From: Rhodobacter sp.
GTDB taxonomy: Bacteria > Pseudomonadota > Alphaproteobacteria > Rhodobacterales > Rhodobacteraceae
Direction: 5' to 3'
Assembly (NCBI GenBank): GCA_013824045.1
Contig: PNND01000381.1
Span: forward strand, 1-12,126
DNA: 12,126 bases
The notes beneath the pieces are model-generated. The model did not search any database and was not told the origin of the DNA. It saw nothing but the letters and a program-made list of their open reading frames with translations. Below, one piece after another: positions 1-6,788 of this stretch. Both the position numbers and the translations under genes were made by a program. Positions within the stretch are counted from its first letter, which is position 1. Every line of letters begins with the position of its first letter.

Positions 1-323
1 AGGTGGTCGAAGATCGTGTCGCGGCCCTTTTCATCGGCGTTGGAGGTGACCAGACCTTCGGGTTTGTAATAGAGCCAGAGCCGCGCGGGTTCGGGCGCGG
101 CGAGGGGCTGGCCGTTCACGGTGATGCGGTCACGGGGGCCCACGTTGAGGGCGGGGCTGTCGATGACCTTGCCGTTGACGCTGACCTCGCCTGCTTCGAT
201 CATCCGCTCCGCCTCGCGCCGGGAGGCGATGCCTGCGCGGGAAAGCACCTTGGCGATGCGGTCGCCTTCTGGGGCCGAGGCGGGCGGCGCGGCCTTCAGT
301 GGGGCTTTGGGGGGGCGGGTCAT
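1..323 (-). CDS. rluB: RluB-type 23S rRNA pseudouridine synthase, N-terminal part (runs off the window)
   Basis: About 107 N-terminal residues are visible; the rest lies beyond the left edge. After a Pro/Ala/Lys-rich tail of about 20 residues comes an S4 RNA-binding domain (IAKVLSRAGIASRREAE.., then GEVSVNGKVI, roughly residues 22-72), followed by LWLYYKPEGLVTS, the start of the RsuA/RluB catalytic domain; the catalytic Asp motif (GRLD) is not in the window. The family isomerises a uridine in helix 89/90 of 23S rRNA during large-subunit assembly. The ATG at 321-323 is preceded on the minus strand by AAAGGA. It is divergent from tadA, another RNA-modification gene. RluB is favoured over RsuA/RluE by the S4 sequence and the basic/Pro-rich N-terminus, but the missing C-terminus leaves some doubt. 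Confidence 0.85.
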   Translation of the reverse strand, partial: MTRPPKAPLKAAPPASAPEGDRIAKVLSRAGIASRREAERMIEAGEVSVNGKVIDSPALNVGPRDRITVNGQPLAAPEPARLWLYYKPEGLVTSNADEKGRDTIFDH

Positions 324-410
324 GGGGGCGTCCTTTGCGGGCAAGTCTGGTGCCTAGCCGAAGCGGGGTGCGTTTTCCAGCCCTGCCGCCTGTGTGGCGC
401 GCAGTTAAGG

Positions 411-432
411 GAGTATTTGGGCCGAGATGAAG
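411..432 (+). repeat. Intergenic GAGTATTT..AAGATGAAG-type repeat, copy 1
   Basis: GAGTATTTGG followed by GCCGAGATGAAG lies between the divergent rluB and tadA starts. The same core occurs at 5647-5669 (one-base indel, one substitution), inverted at 5679-5707, and partially at 9909-9916. The ATG at 427 that would extend tadA belongs to this motif, which argues against its use as a start. Function unknown; I recall similar sequence as common in Rhodobacteraceae intergenic DNA. Confidence 0.6.
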
Positions 433-474
433 GGGCAAGGTTGCGCCTTTGTCTGTGCCGGGGCAGGAAGGGGT

Positions 475-930
475 ATGGAGTTTCGGTCTTTCATGGATGT
501 GGCGCTGGAAGAGGCGCGGGCGGCGGGCGCGCGGGGCGAGGTGCCGGTGGGCGCGGTCGTCGTGTCACCTGCCGGTGTGGTGGTGGCGCGGGCGGGGAAC
601 CGGACGCGGGAGTTGAGCGACCCCACGGCCCATGCCGAGGTGCTGGCGATCCGGGCGGCCTGTGCGGCGGCGGGGTCGGAACGGCTTTCCGGCCATGATC
701 TCTATGTGACGCTGGAGCCTTGCCCGATGTGCGCGGCGGCGATCTCGGCGGCGCGGATCGGGCGGCTGTATTACGGCGCGGCGGATCCGAAGTCCGGTGG
801 GGTGGCAGTGGGGGCGCGGGTTTTTGCGCATCCGCAGTGCCACCATGTGCCTGAGGTCTATGACGGGATCGGCGCGGCGGAGGCGGAGGGGCTGTTGAAG
901 GCCTTCTTTGTAGAGCGACGTCAGGGGTAA
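475..930 (+). CDS. tadA: tRNA-specific adenosine deaminase TadA
   Basis: This 151-residue cytidine/deoxycytidylate-deaminase-fold enzyme converts the wobble adenosine A34 of tRNA-Arg(ACG) to inosine in the cytoplasm; the function is usually essential. The zinc site is complete: HAE at residues 53-55 (ligand His53, proton shuttle Glu55) and PCPMC with ligands Cys83 and Cys86. GEVPVGAVVV (21-30) and the C-terminal FFVERR helix are typical of TadA, and the length fits the family. I place the start at 475 because AGGAAGGGG lies just upstream and the protein then begins with the usual first helix (EFRSFMDVALEEA). The in-frame ATG at 427 would add 16 atypical residues encoded by an intergenic repeat. 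It converges on the hydrolase gene downstream across a hairpin. Confidence 0.95.
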   Translation: MEFRSFMDVALEEARAAGARGEVPVGAVVVSPAGVVVARAGNRTRELSDPTAHAEVLAIRAACAAAGSERLSGHDLYVTLEPCPMCAAAISAARIGRLYYGAADPKSGGVAVGARVFAHPQCHHVPEVYDGIGAAEAEGLLKAFFVERRQG

Positions 931-933
931 TTG

Positions 934-958
934 GGGGGGACGCCTGTCCCCCCGCATC
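934..958. terminator. GC hairpin between convergent tadA and hydrolase genes
   Basis: GGGGGGA (934-940) pairs perfectly with TCCCCCC (947-953) around a 6-base loop. On the plus strand it is followed shortly by a run of four Ts (958-961). It sits exactly between the stop codons of two convergent genes, so it probably ends tadA transcription and may work both ways. The right arm is part of a 12-base string, CCTGTCCCCCCG, that recurs in the hairpin at 10603-10635. Confidence 0.65.
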
Positions 959-961
959 TTT

Positions 962-1654
962 TCACAGTGTGATCGGTTCCAGCACCTGCGGTTCGATCAC
1001 ATTGACGCCGGGCAGGGCGGCGATCATGGCGCTGGCCTCTTGTTCCAGCGCGCCGAAGGTGCGGTAGTGGCAGGGGATCACGGTCTTGAAGTTGAAGTAG
1101 CGTTTTGCCGCCCAGGCGGCGCGTTCCATATCCATCGTGTAATGCCCGCCTGCGGCGAGGATGCCGATATCGGGGGCGTGCAATTCGCCCATCCATTGCA
1201 TGTCGGCCATGATGTCGGTGTCGCCCGAGACATAGATCCGGTGCCCGCTGCCCGCGATCATGAAGCCCGCCTCGGACCCCACGGCGACGGGGCCGGTGTC
1301 GGTGGAGATGGTCGATGAGTGGGAGGCGTTCACCAGCGTGACCTTGGCCCCGCCCAGATCGACGGTGCCGCCCTTGTTGAAGCCGATGGTGGCGATGCCG
1401 TTCTTCGATTCAAGCCAGCTTGTCAGGTCGTAGATGCCGACAAGGGGGATCGAAAGCTCTTTGCAGATGGCCACGGCATCGGCGGAATGATCGCTATGCC
1501 CGTGAGTCAGAAGGACGTGGGTGGCACCTGTGATCGCCTCGGCCCGGCGGTCGGCGGGGAACATCGGGTTGCCGGAAAGCCATGGGTCGATGAGCAGGAC
1601 GGCCCCTTCAATTTCGATGCGGAAGCCAGAATGGCCGAGCCAAGTGATCTGCAT
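962..1654 (-). CDS. UPF0173-type metal-dependent hydrolase (metallo-beta-lactamase fold)
   Basis: A 230-residue single-domain metallo-beta-lactamase-fold protein. It starts with the compact MQITWLGHSGFRI strand typical of UPF0173/UlaG-like hydrolases. The metal motif THGHSDH covers residues 50-56 (His51, His53, Asp55, His56); His112, the SGDTD motif (Asp146) and PCHYRTF (His196) supply the remaining expected ligands. The active site therefore looks complete for two metals. The substrate is unknown: relatives act on varied esters and lactones, and no neighbour suggests one. No signal peptide is visible, so it is probably cytoplasmic. The start at 1654 gives the canonical family N-terminus with AAGGA about 8 bases upstream; the frame stays open further upstream but that stretch looks non-coding. 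It is divergent from gatC. Confidence 0.88.
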   Translation of the reverse strand: MQITWLGHSGFRIEIEGAVLLIDPWLSGNPMFPADRRAEAITGATHVLLTHGHSDHSADAVAICKELSIPLVGIYDLTSWLESKNGIATIGFNKGGTVDLGGAKVTLVNASHSSTISTDTGPVAVGSEAGFMIAGSGHRIYVSGDTDIMADMQWMGELHAPDIGILAAGGHYTMDMERAAWAAKRYFNFKTVIPCHYRTFGALEQEASAMIAALPGVNVIEPQVLEPITL

Positions 1655-1826
1655 GAGCGTGTTCCTTGTGTCTTTGCGGGATGTGTCCCTTGGCGGCCAA
1701 GGTAGCGGGCGGCATGCGTTAAGGAATAGGAACAAGGGCGCAGAGCCTGTGCGCGGCGGAGACTTGCCGGGCGGGGCTGCCCGCAGATGCCCTGCTTTGC
1801 GGTGCCATTCCGGTGCAGGACGGGCC

Positions 1827-1855
1827 TTGCGAGACGGGGGGCGCGGGGCTAAACG
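1827..1855 (+). promoter_or_regulatory. Candidate sigma-70 promoter for the gatCA operon
   Basis: TTGCGA (1827-1832), a 17-base spacer, then TAAACG (1850-1855), predicting a transcript start near 1862 and a leader of about 27 bases before gatC. The rest of the 234-base divergent region 1655-1888 holds no gene I can support; a short palindrome (TTGGCGGCCAA) lies near 1690-1700. Called by eye. Confidence 0.35.
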
Positions 1856-1888
1856 GGCTTGGATCAGAACAGGGAAGTGCACCCGCCC

Positions 1889-2176
1889 ATGTCCATTGAC
1901 ATCGACACCGCCCGCCGTGTGGCAAAGCTGGCCCGGATCCGGGTCGAGGAGGCCGATCTTCCGGCGCTGGCCGGAGAGCTTTCGGGCATCCTGACCTTCA
2001 TGGAGCAGCTCAATGAGGTGGATGTCACGGGGGTGGAGCCGATGACATCGGTCACGCCGATGCGCCTGAAGCGGCGCAAGGACGAGGTGACGGATGGCAA
2101 TATTCAGGCGCAGGTGTTGAAGAATGCGCCCGATGCGCGTGAGGGGTTCTTTGCCGTGCCGAAGGTGGTGGAATGA
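1889..2176 (+). CDS. gatC: Glutamyl/aspartyl-tRNA amidotransferase subunit C
   Basis: A 95-residue protein of normal GatC length, beginning with [15 protein letters not shown], the hallmark first helix of the family, and ending with the [10 protein letters not shown] tail. GatC is the small belt-like subunit that holds GatA and GatB together in the GatCAB complex, which converts misacylated Glu-tRNA(Gln) and/or Asp-tRNA(Asn) to the amidated forms in the cytoplasm. I chose the ATG at 1889 because it gives the family N-terminus and has AGGGAAG upstream (1871-1877, spacing about 11, rather long). An in-frame TTG at 1859 is possible but adds a non-conserved stretch. The stop overlaps the gatA start as ATGA, implying translational coupling. 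Confidence 0.95.
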   Translation: MSIDIDTARRVAKLARIRVEEADLPALAGELSGILTFMEQLNEVDVTGVEPMTSVTPMRLKRRKDEVTDGNIQAQVLKNAPDAREGFFAVPKVVE

Positions 2177-3666
2177 GCGCGCCCATGACTGCTGCAAACT
2201 CCTGGACGATTGCGGCGGCGCGGGATGCGCTGCGCAAGGGTGAGATCACGGCGACCGACCTGACGATGGCCTGTCTGACGGCGATCGATGCGGGCGACGA
2301 CCTTGGGGCCTTTGTCCACAAGACGCCCGAGATCGCGCTGGAGCAGGCGCGGGCGGCGGATGCGCGGATCAAGGCGGGAGATGCGCCCGCGATGTGCGGG
2401 ATTCCGCTTGGGATCAAGGATCTGTTCTGCACCAAGGGCGTGCCGTCGCAGGCGGCATCGAACATTCTGCGCGGGTTCAAGCCGGAATATGAATCCACCG
2501 TGACGACCAAGCTGTTTGATGCGGGCGCGGTGATGCTGGGCAAGCTGAACATGGACGAGTTCGCGATGGGGTCCAGCAATGAGACCTCGTGCTATGGCAA
2601 TGCAGTGAACCCTTGGAAGGTTGATGATCGCAAGCTGACGCCGGGCGGATCGTCGGGCGGGTCGGCGGCGGCGGTCGCGGCGGACCTGTGTCTGGGGGCC
2701 ACGGGCACGGATACGGGCGGATCGATCCGCCAGCCTGCGGCCTTTACCGGAATTGTCGGGATCAAGCCCACTTATGGGCGGGTGAGCCGTTGGGGGGTGG
2801 TGGCCTTTGCCTCCAGCCTCGATCAGGCGGGGCCGATGACAAAGACAGTGCGGGATGCGGCGATCTTCCTGCAGGCGATGGCGGGGCATGACCCGAAGGA
2901 TTCCACCAGTGCCGATCTGGCCGTGCCGGATTTCGAAGCGGCGCTGACCGGGGATATCCGGGGCAAGAAGATCGGCCTGCCGCGCGAATACCGCATGGAC
3001 GGGATGCCTGCGGAGATTGACAAGCTGTGGGCCGATGGCGCGGCGATGCTGAAGGATGCTGGTGCGGAGATCGTCGATATCTCGCTGCCCCATACGAAGT
3101 ACGCGCTGCCTGCCTATTACGTGATCGCGCCGGCGGAGGCGTCGTCGAACCTCGCCCGTTATGACGGGGTGCGCTATGGGCATCGGGCGAAGCTGGCGCA
3201 GGGCGACGGCATCACCGAGATGTATGAAAAGACCCGCGCCGAAGGCTTTGGCAAGGAAGTCCAGCGCCGGGTGATGATCGGGACCTATGTGCTGTCGGCG
3301 GGGTTCTATGACGCCTATTACAACCGGGCGCGCAAGGTGCGGGCGCTGATCAAGCGCGACTTTGACGAGGTATTTGCGGGCGGCGTCGATGCGATCCTGA
3401 CGCCTGCCACGCCGAGCGCGGCCTTCGGGCTGGGTGAGATGTCGTCGGCGGACCCGATTGAGATGTATTTGAACGACGTGTTCACCGTGACTGTGAACCT
3501 TGCCGGGCTGCCGGGGGTTGCGGTTCCGGTGGGGCTGAGCGCGCAGGGCTTGCCGCTGGGGCTGCAACTGATCGGGCGGCCTTGGGATGAGGGTGGCCTG
3601 CTGAATCACGCTTATGTGCTGGAGCGGGCGGCGGGCTTTGTGGCAAAGCCTGCGAAATGGTGGTAA
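2173..3666 (+). CDS. gatA: Glutamyl/aspartyl-tRNA amidotransferase subunit A
   Basis: A 497-residue amidase-signature enzyme of full family length. The Ser-cis-Ser-Lys triad is visible: Lys82 in [10 protein letters not shown], the cis-Ser (Ser160) in PGGSSGGS, and the nucleophile Ser184 in TGGSIRQPA; the 24-residue gap between the serines matches characterised GatA proteins. GatA releases ammonia from glutamine and passes it to GatB for tRNA-dependent amidation. [16 protein letters not shown] and the C-terminal [20 protein letters not shown] are also family signatures. It overlaps gatC by four bases (ATGA). gatB is not in the window, which agrees with the separate gatB of many alphaproteobacteria. 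A lipoprotein gene follows after a 32-base gap. Confidence 0.97.
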   Translation: MSAPMTAANSWTIAAARDALRKGEITATDLTMACLTAIDAGDDLGAFVHKTPEIALEQARAADARIKAGDAPAMCGIPLGIKDLFCTKGVPSQAASNILRGFKPEYESTVTTKLFDAGAVMLGKLNMDEFAMGSSNETSCYGNAVNPWKVDDRKLTPGGSSGGSAAAVAADLCLGATGTDTGGSIRQPAAFTGIVGIKPTYGRVSRWGVVAFASSLDQAGPMTKTVRDAAIFLQAMAGHDPKDSTSADLAVPDFEAALTGDIRGKKIGLPREYRMDGMPAEIDKLWADGAAMLKDAGAEIVDISLPHTKYALPAYYVIAPAEASSNLARYDGVRYGHRAKLAQGDGITEMYEKTRAEGFGKEVQRRVMIGTYVLSAGFYDAYYNRARKVRALIKRDFDEVFAGGVDAILTPATPSAAFGLGEMSSADPIEMYLNDVFTVTVNLAGLPGVAVPVGLSAQGLPLGLQLIGRPWDEGGLLNHAYVLERAAGFVAKPAKWW

Positions 3667-3698
3667 TCCCCCGGATCGAACGAAACCGAGGCGTGATG

Positions 3699-4511
3699 AT
3701 GCGAATTGCTGTGATGCTTGCCGTAATGGCTGGAGTGGCGGCCTGTGCCCCGAGCGTGCCGGACAGTGGCGCGGGTGTCGGGTTTCAGGATTACAACAGC
3801 TATCTGCGCGAGCAGGCGGCATCTCAGCCGCGGGCGGCCACGCCTGTGACGCCGGTGGCGCCTTTTGGCACGGCGATTGCGCCGGCGGCCCCGGCGGGCG
3901 GGTTCTCGCCCGATCTGGCCTCGGCCGCGATTGACCGAGCGAGCGGGACGGGGGCGCAAACGGGCAACGTGATCGGCGCACCGCTTTCGGCCACGGCGCC
4001 GGTGACCTTCCCGGCACCGTTGGCGCAACCATCGACGGCCACGGCGGCCTTTGATCCGAACGATCCCAATCGCCCGCGTGGCAATGCCCCGGCAAACATT
4101 CAGCCGGAATCGGGTGAGATGGCCGCGGTGGGCGGTGGTATCTCCGATGAGCAGGATTTCGACGCGGTCGCCGCGCGCGAGACGATCGAGAGCGATGCAG
4201 AACGGATCGCGCGGAACAAGGCACAGTATACGGTGATCCAGCCGACAGCCGTGCCAGAGCGCGCCACGACCGGGCCGAACATCGTGCAGTTCGCGCTGTC
4301 AACCACGCACGCGCCGGGGACGCAGGTCTATAACCGGTCTTCGCTGCGCTTTACCGATCCGCAGGCGGCCTGTGCGCGCTATTCCTCGTCCGATCTGGCG
4401 CAGGAAGCGTTTCTGGCGGCAGGTGGGCCGGAGCGGGATCGTCGCGGGCTGGACCCGGATGGCGACGGGTTCGCCTGTTCCTGGGATCCGCGGCCTTTCC
4501 GCCTGCAGTGA
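3699..4511 (+). CDS. Excalibur-domain lipoprotein
   Basis: A 270-residue exported protein. The N-terminus is a short lipoprotein signal (MRIAVMLAVMAG then VAAC), with the lipidated cysteine predicted at residue 16. The middle, about residues 30-200, is low-complexity and rich in Ala, Pro, Thr and Gly, probably a flexible periplasmic stalk. The C-terminus has an excalibur-type calcium-binding motif: Asp252, Asp254 and Asp256 in DPDGDGFAC with Cys260 paired to an upstream Cys in AACARY, then WDPRPFR. GAGG at 3688-3691 fits the second of two adjacent ATGs (3699, spacing 7) better than the first (3696). It follows gatA closely and shares GTGA with the amidase gene downstream, suggesting a joint envelope role. 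Substrate or partner unknown. Confidence 0.85.
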   Translation: MRIAVMLAVMAGVAACAPSVPDSGAGVGFQDYNSYLREQAASQPRAATPVTPVAPFGTAIAPAAPAGGFSPDLASAAIDRASGTGAQTGNVIGAPLSATAPVTFPAPLAQPSTATAAFDPNDPNRPRGNAPANIQPESGEMAAVGGGISDEQDFDAVAARETIESDAERIARNKAQYTVIQPTAVPERATTGPNIVQFALSTTHAPGTQVYNRSSLRFTDPQAACARYSSSDLAQEAFLAAGGPERDRRGLDPDGDGFACSWDPRPFRLQ

Positions 4512-5179
4512 GCTTTCCGTCGCCGAATTGCGGCGAACGGCGCGGCGGGGCGCGGCCCGATCTTGTTGTCATCCATTACACGGCCATGGCCAGCGCCGCC
4601 GAGGCGCGGGCACGCCTCTGCGACCCGGCCTTTGAGGTATCGGCACATTGGCTGATATCCGAGCAGGGCGGGACGGAGCAGTTGGTGGATGAGGCGCTGC
4701 GCGCCTGGCATGCCGGCGCTGGGGCTTGGGGCGCGGTGAGCGATGTCAATTCACGCTCCATCGGGATTGAGCTGGCCAATACCGGGGCGGCACCCTTCCC
4801 CGAGGCGCAGATGGCGGCACTGGAGCGGGTGCTGGCGGGGGTCATGGGGCGATGGGGGATCGAGCCCGAGCGGGTGATCGCGCATTCCGACATGGCGCCT
4901 GCGCGCAAATCCGATCCGGGGCCGCGGTTCGACTGGCGGCGGCTGGCGCAAGCGGGGCTGTCGGTCTGGCCTGACGTGCGAAGCGGCGGTCGGCCGGTCG
5001 CGTTCCGCGACCATGCGCGCCGCTTCGGATACCCGGATGTGGAGGAGGCGCTGATCCTGCGGGCGTTCCGCCTGCGGTTCCGGCCTTGGGCAGAGGGGCC
5101 GGTCGATGCGCTGGATGCGGCGATGGCGGAAGATCTGGCGCGGCGCTTCCCGGTTGACGGCGCGGCGGGCGCGGCGTAA
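4508..5179 (+). CDS. N-acetylmuramoyl-L-alanine amidase, AmpD/AmiD type (Amidase_2)
   Basis: A 223-residue zinc amidase that cleaves the bond between N-acetylmuramic acid and the stem peptide. His23 (VVIHYTAM), His126 (IAHSDMAP) and Asp136 (KSDPGPRF) match the zinc ligands of AmpD, with the same 10-residue His-Asp spacing; Glu88 (IGIELAN) and Lys134 correspond to its catalytic Glu and Lys. After the catalytic domain (about 1-155) a C-terminal helical segment (about 165-215, FRDHARRFGYP..) resembles the peptidoglycan-binding domain of AmiD. No signal peptide is visible, which favours a cytoplasmic AmpD-like role in muropeptide recycling; the extra domain argues for AmiD, so I give no symbol. 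The GTG start at 4508 overlaps the lipoprotein stop as GTGA, so initiation probably depends on coupling. Confidence 0.9.
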   Translation: MSFPSPNCGERRGGARPDLVVIHYTAMASAAEARARLCDPAFEVSAHWLISEQGGTEQLVDEALRAWHAGAGAWGAVSDVNSRSIGIELANTGAAPFPEAQMAALERVLAGVMGRWGIEPERVIAHSDMAPARKSDPGPRFDWRRLAQAGLSVWPDVRSGGRPVAFRDHARRFGYPDVEEALILRAFRLRFRPWAEGPVDALDAAMAEDLARRFPVDGAAGAA

Positions 5180-5182
5180 GCC
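5154..5182 (+). promoter_or_regulatory. rnpB promoter inside the 3' end of the amidase gene
   Basis: TTGACG (5154-5159), a 17-base spacer and TAAGCC (5177-5182). The -10 begins with the TAA stop codon of the amidase gene. The predicted transcript start, 7 bases past the -10, is 5189, exactly the first base of the RNase P RNA P1 helix. This agreement makes the call stronger than the sequence match alone. Confidence 0.6.
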
Positions 5183-5188
5183 GCCCCT

Positions 5189-5581
5189 CGCGCGGATGGC
5201 TGGATGACCGCGGGGCGCAAGCTTCGAGGAAAGTCCGGACTCCATGAAGCAAGGGTGCCGGGTAACCCCCGGCGGGGGCAACCCCAGGGAAAGCGCCACA
5301 GAGAAGAGTCTGCCTTGCATGCAAGGTGATGGTGAAACGGTGGGGTAAGAGCCCACCGCGGACCGGGCAACCGGGACGGCACGGCAAGCCCCACCCGGAG
5401 CAATGCCGAATAGGGGCCTCGCGCGGAAAGGTCTGCCACTGGCAGAGACCTCCGCAGGGACGCTTCAGCCCAGAGGCCCGGGTTGGCAGCTTGACCGCCG
5501 CGGTAACGCGTGCGGCAGAGGAATGGTCATCCATGGGGGGAAACCCTCGGGACAGAATCCGGCTTATAGGCCATCCGCGCG
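5189..5581 (+). ncRNA. rnpB: RNase P RNA (bacterial type A)
   Basis: This is the catalytic RNA that removes 5' leaders from pre-tRNAs, acting with the RnpA protein. The universally conserved blocks are present in order: GAGGAAAGTCCGGAC (5226-5240, CR-I and the 5' strand of P4), GGGAAAGCGCCACAGAGA (5287-5304), GGTGAAACGG...GGTAAGAGCCCACCG (5331-5358, P10-P12 region), and ACAGAATCCGGCTTATAGG (5552-5570, CR-V and the 3' strand of P4). The ends are set by P1: 5189-5200 pairs perfectly over 12 bp with 5570-5581. The length of about 393 nt fits alphaproteobacteria. TTTTCCTTT after P1 suggests that P1 with this tract also ends transcription. The weak reading frames overlapping it are not genes. Confidence 0.96.
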
Positions 5582-5605
5582 TTTTCCTTTGGGTATGAAG
5601 ACAGA

Positions 5606-5725
5606 CGGGGGCCTTGCCCCCGCGCCGCCTGTGGCGGCTTCCCCCAGAGTATTTGGAGCCAAGATGAAGCGGATGCCAATTCACCTTGGCGGGAAATACT
5701 CTGGGGGTCCGGGGGGAACCCCCGG
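5606..5725. repeat. Composite REP/BIME-like palindromic element
   Basis: Two copies of one element face each other tail to tail. The forward copy is CCCCCAGAGTATTT (5641-5654) continuing as GGAGCCAAGATGAA; the reverse copy reads on the minus strand from 5707 as CCCCCAGAGTATTT, continuing as CCCGCCAAGGTGAA. The 14-bp arms are perfect, and GCCAAG-R-TGAA is shared beyond them. GC hairpins precede each copy: CGGGGGC/GCCCCCG (5606-5612/5616-5622) and GCCGCC/GGCGGC (5624-5629/5633-5638) on the left, CCGGGGG/CCCCCGG (5709-5715/5719-5725) on the right. The layout resembles paired REP elements of other bacteria. With the inverted repeat at 5735-5775, it fills most of the gene-free stretch 5582-5813. 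Confidence 0.7.
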
Positions 5726-5734
5726 CGGAGCCAA

Positions 5735-5775
5735 GCGGCGCAGTCCGCGCAGGCGACCCAAAAGACTTGCGCCGC
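5735..5775. repeat. 8-bp inverted repeat upstream of rpmG
   Basis: GCGGCGCA (5735-5742) and TGCGCCGC (5768-5775) are exact reverse complements separated by 25 bases. It could form a hairpin ending a transcript that reads through from the repeat region, but no T-tract follows on either strand. Confidence 0.4.
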
Positions 5776-5813
5776 ATGGCGCGCAATTTGATTGCAGTCG
5801 GTTGGTTTGGCTG

Positions 5814-5841
5814 TTGACTCTGCCGGTTCCCCAAGTAAAAG
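5814..5841 (+). promoter_or_regulatory. Candidate sigma-70 promoter for rpmG
   Basis: TTGACT (5814-5819), a 16-base spacer and TAAAAG (5836-5841), giving a transcript start near 5848 and a leader of about 50 bases. The TTGAC and TAA elements resemble those proposed for rnpB in this window. Confidence 0.5.
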
Positions 5842-5899
5842 GCGGGCTTCAAGAGATTTCGCGGGGGCGGTGCGTTTCCCCGATGCAGGAGAGACGACT

Positions 5900-6067
5900 A
5901 TGGCGAAACCGACGACGATCAAGATCCGTCTGAACTCGACGGCGGGGACCGGGCATTTCTACGTGACCAAGAAGAACGCCCGCACCATGACCGAAAAGAT
6001 GGTCGTGAAGAAGTACGACCCCGTCAAGCGCGAGCATGTGGAATACAAGGAAGGCAAGATCAAGTAA
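5900..6067 (+). CDS. rpmG: 50S ribosomal protein L33
   Basis: A 55-residue, highly basic protein of normal L33 length. It opens with [21 protein letters not shown] and contains [19 protein letters not shown], the central signature of the family. L33 binds near the E site of the large ribosomal subunit. There are no cysteines, so this is the zinc-independent (C-minus) form, the usual one in alphaproteobacteria. The start at 5900 has AGGAGA (5887-5892) seven bases upstream; the frame stays open further upstream but that part is repeat and promoter sequence. The gene stands alone between its own promoter and terminator, a monocistronic unit. Confidence 0.97.
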   Translation: MAKPTTIKIRLNSTAGTGHFYVTKKNARTMTEKMVVKKYDPVKREHVEYKEGKIK

Positions 6068-6091
6068 GATCTGGCTGAATTTCGGGTTGCA

Positions 6092-6115
6092 GGCCGTCCT
6101 TCGGGGCGGCCTTTT
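6092..6115 (+). terminator. Rho-independent terminator of rpmG
   Basis: GGCCGTCC (6092-6099) pairs with GGGCGGCC (6104-6111) over 8 bp including one G-U pair, closed by a stable TTCG tetraloop and followed by TTTT. It lies 25 bases after the rpmG stop. Confidence 0.88.
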
Positions 6116-6158
6116 CCATTTGCGGCGCGGGTGGCGGGCGGGCCTGTGATCGGGGCGC

Positions 6159-6186
6159 TTTACTCGGGCTGCGAGGGTGCTAGGCT
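6159..6186 (+). promoter_or_regulatory. Candidate promoter of the GNAT gene, implying a leaderless mRNA
   Basis: TTTACT (6159-6164), a 16-base spacer and TAGGCT (6181-6186). The predicted transcript start, 6-7 bases downstream, falls on the A of the ATG at 6192. No good ribosome binding site stands at the usual distance from that ATG, which agrees with leaderless translation. Confidence 0.4.
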
Positions 6187-6191
6187 TTGGC

Positions 6192-6719
6192 ATGGATCAC
6201 AGCCTGACCCTGCGGCGTGCGCGGCCATCGGACCTGAAAGCGGTGGATCTGTTGCTGCGGCGCAGTTATCCCCGCTTGCTGAAGCCGGATTATCCGCCCT
6301 CGGTCATGGTGTTGGCGTTGCCGATCATTGCGCGGGCGCGGCCGGAATTGCTGGCCTCGGGGCGGTATTTCGTGGTGCAGGGCGAGGATGGGGTGATCCT
6401 TGGCGCGGGCGGGTGGAGCATGGGCGCGCCGCAGACGCCTGTGGTGACGGCCTGGGAGGAAGAGACCGGGATGGGCCATGTGCGCCATGTGGCGGTGGAC
6501 CCGGATCGCGTGCGTGGCGGCGTGGGGCGGGCGATCATGAGCGAGGTGATCGTGGATGCGCTGCGCCATAGGGTGCGCTGGCTTGACTGCCTGTCGACGC
6601 GCACAGCGGTGCCCTTTTACGAGGCGCTGGGGTTCCGGGTGCTGCACGACGTGGAGGTGGGGCTGGCGCCTGGCATCGCTTTTCCGGCCATCCGCATGAT
6701 GCGGCAGATTTCGCCATGA
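6192..6719 (+). CDS. GNAT family N-acetyltransferase
   Basis: A 175-residue single-domain acyl-CoA-dependent N-acyltransferase. It begins with LTLRRARPSDLKAVDLLLRRSY, the usual first strand and helices. Motif A, the acetyl-CoA pyrophosphate loop, is VRHVAVDPDRVRGGVGRAIM (about residues 97-116, key R108-G109-x-x-G112), and motif B is AVPFYEALGFRV (139-150). The substrate cannot be told from sequence; no toxin-antitoxin or resistance context is visible. The ATG at 6192 is chosen because the family start fits and a promoter points at it; a GTG at 6177 would add five residues (MLGFG). It sits alone between the rpmG terminator and a strong terminator shared with the convergent BI-1 gene. Confidence 0.88.
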   Translation: MDHSLTLRRARPSDLKAVDLLLRRSYPRLLKPDYPPSVMVLALPIIARARPELLASGRYFVVQGEDGVILGAGGWSMGAPQTPVVTAWEEETGMGHVRHVAVDPDRVRGGVGRAIMSEVIVDALRHRVRWLDCLSTRTAVPFYEALGFRVLHDVEVGLAPGIAFPAIRMMRQISP

Positions 6720-6730
6720 CAGCATAAAGG

Positions 6731-6758
6731 AAAGGGCCGGTCTTGCGACCGGCCCTTT
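6731..6758. terminator. Bidirectional terminator between GNAT and BI-1 genes
   Basis: AAAGGGCCGGTC (6731-6742) and GACCGGCCCTTT (6747-6758) form a perfect 12-bp stem with a TTGC loop. The outer A/T pairs give a T-tract in both directions. It lies between two convergent genes, so it should stop both. Confidence 0.92.
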
Positions 6759-6788
6759 GCCTTTGATCTTGCTGCGCTCAGCGCCGCG

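Noticed and set aside
427..474. N-terminal extension of TadA from the ATG at 427
   Set aside because: The ATG is part of the GAGTATTT repeat. The extra 16 residues are not TadA-like, and a good ribosome binding site precedes the ATG at 475.
2104..4302. A 732-codon open frame on the minus strand across gatA and the lipoprotein gene
   Set aside because: It lies opposite two well-supported genes. Its product is an Arg/Pro/His-rich string with no recognisable domain, as expected from the antisense of GC-rich codons.
5326..5933. Open frames over the RNase P RNA and the repeats downstream
   Set aside because: They follow the RNA's conserved helices and the intergenic repeats, not a protein pattern, and differ from every known family I recognise.
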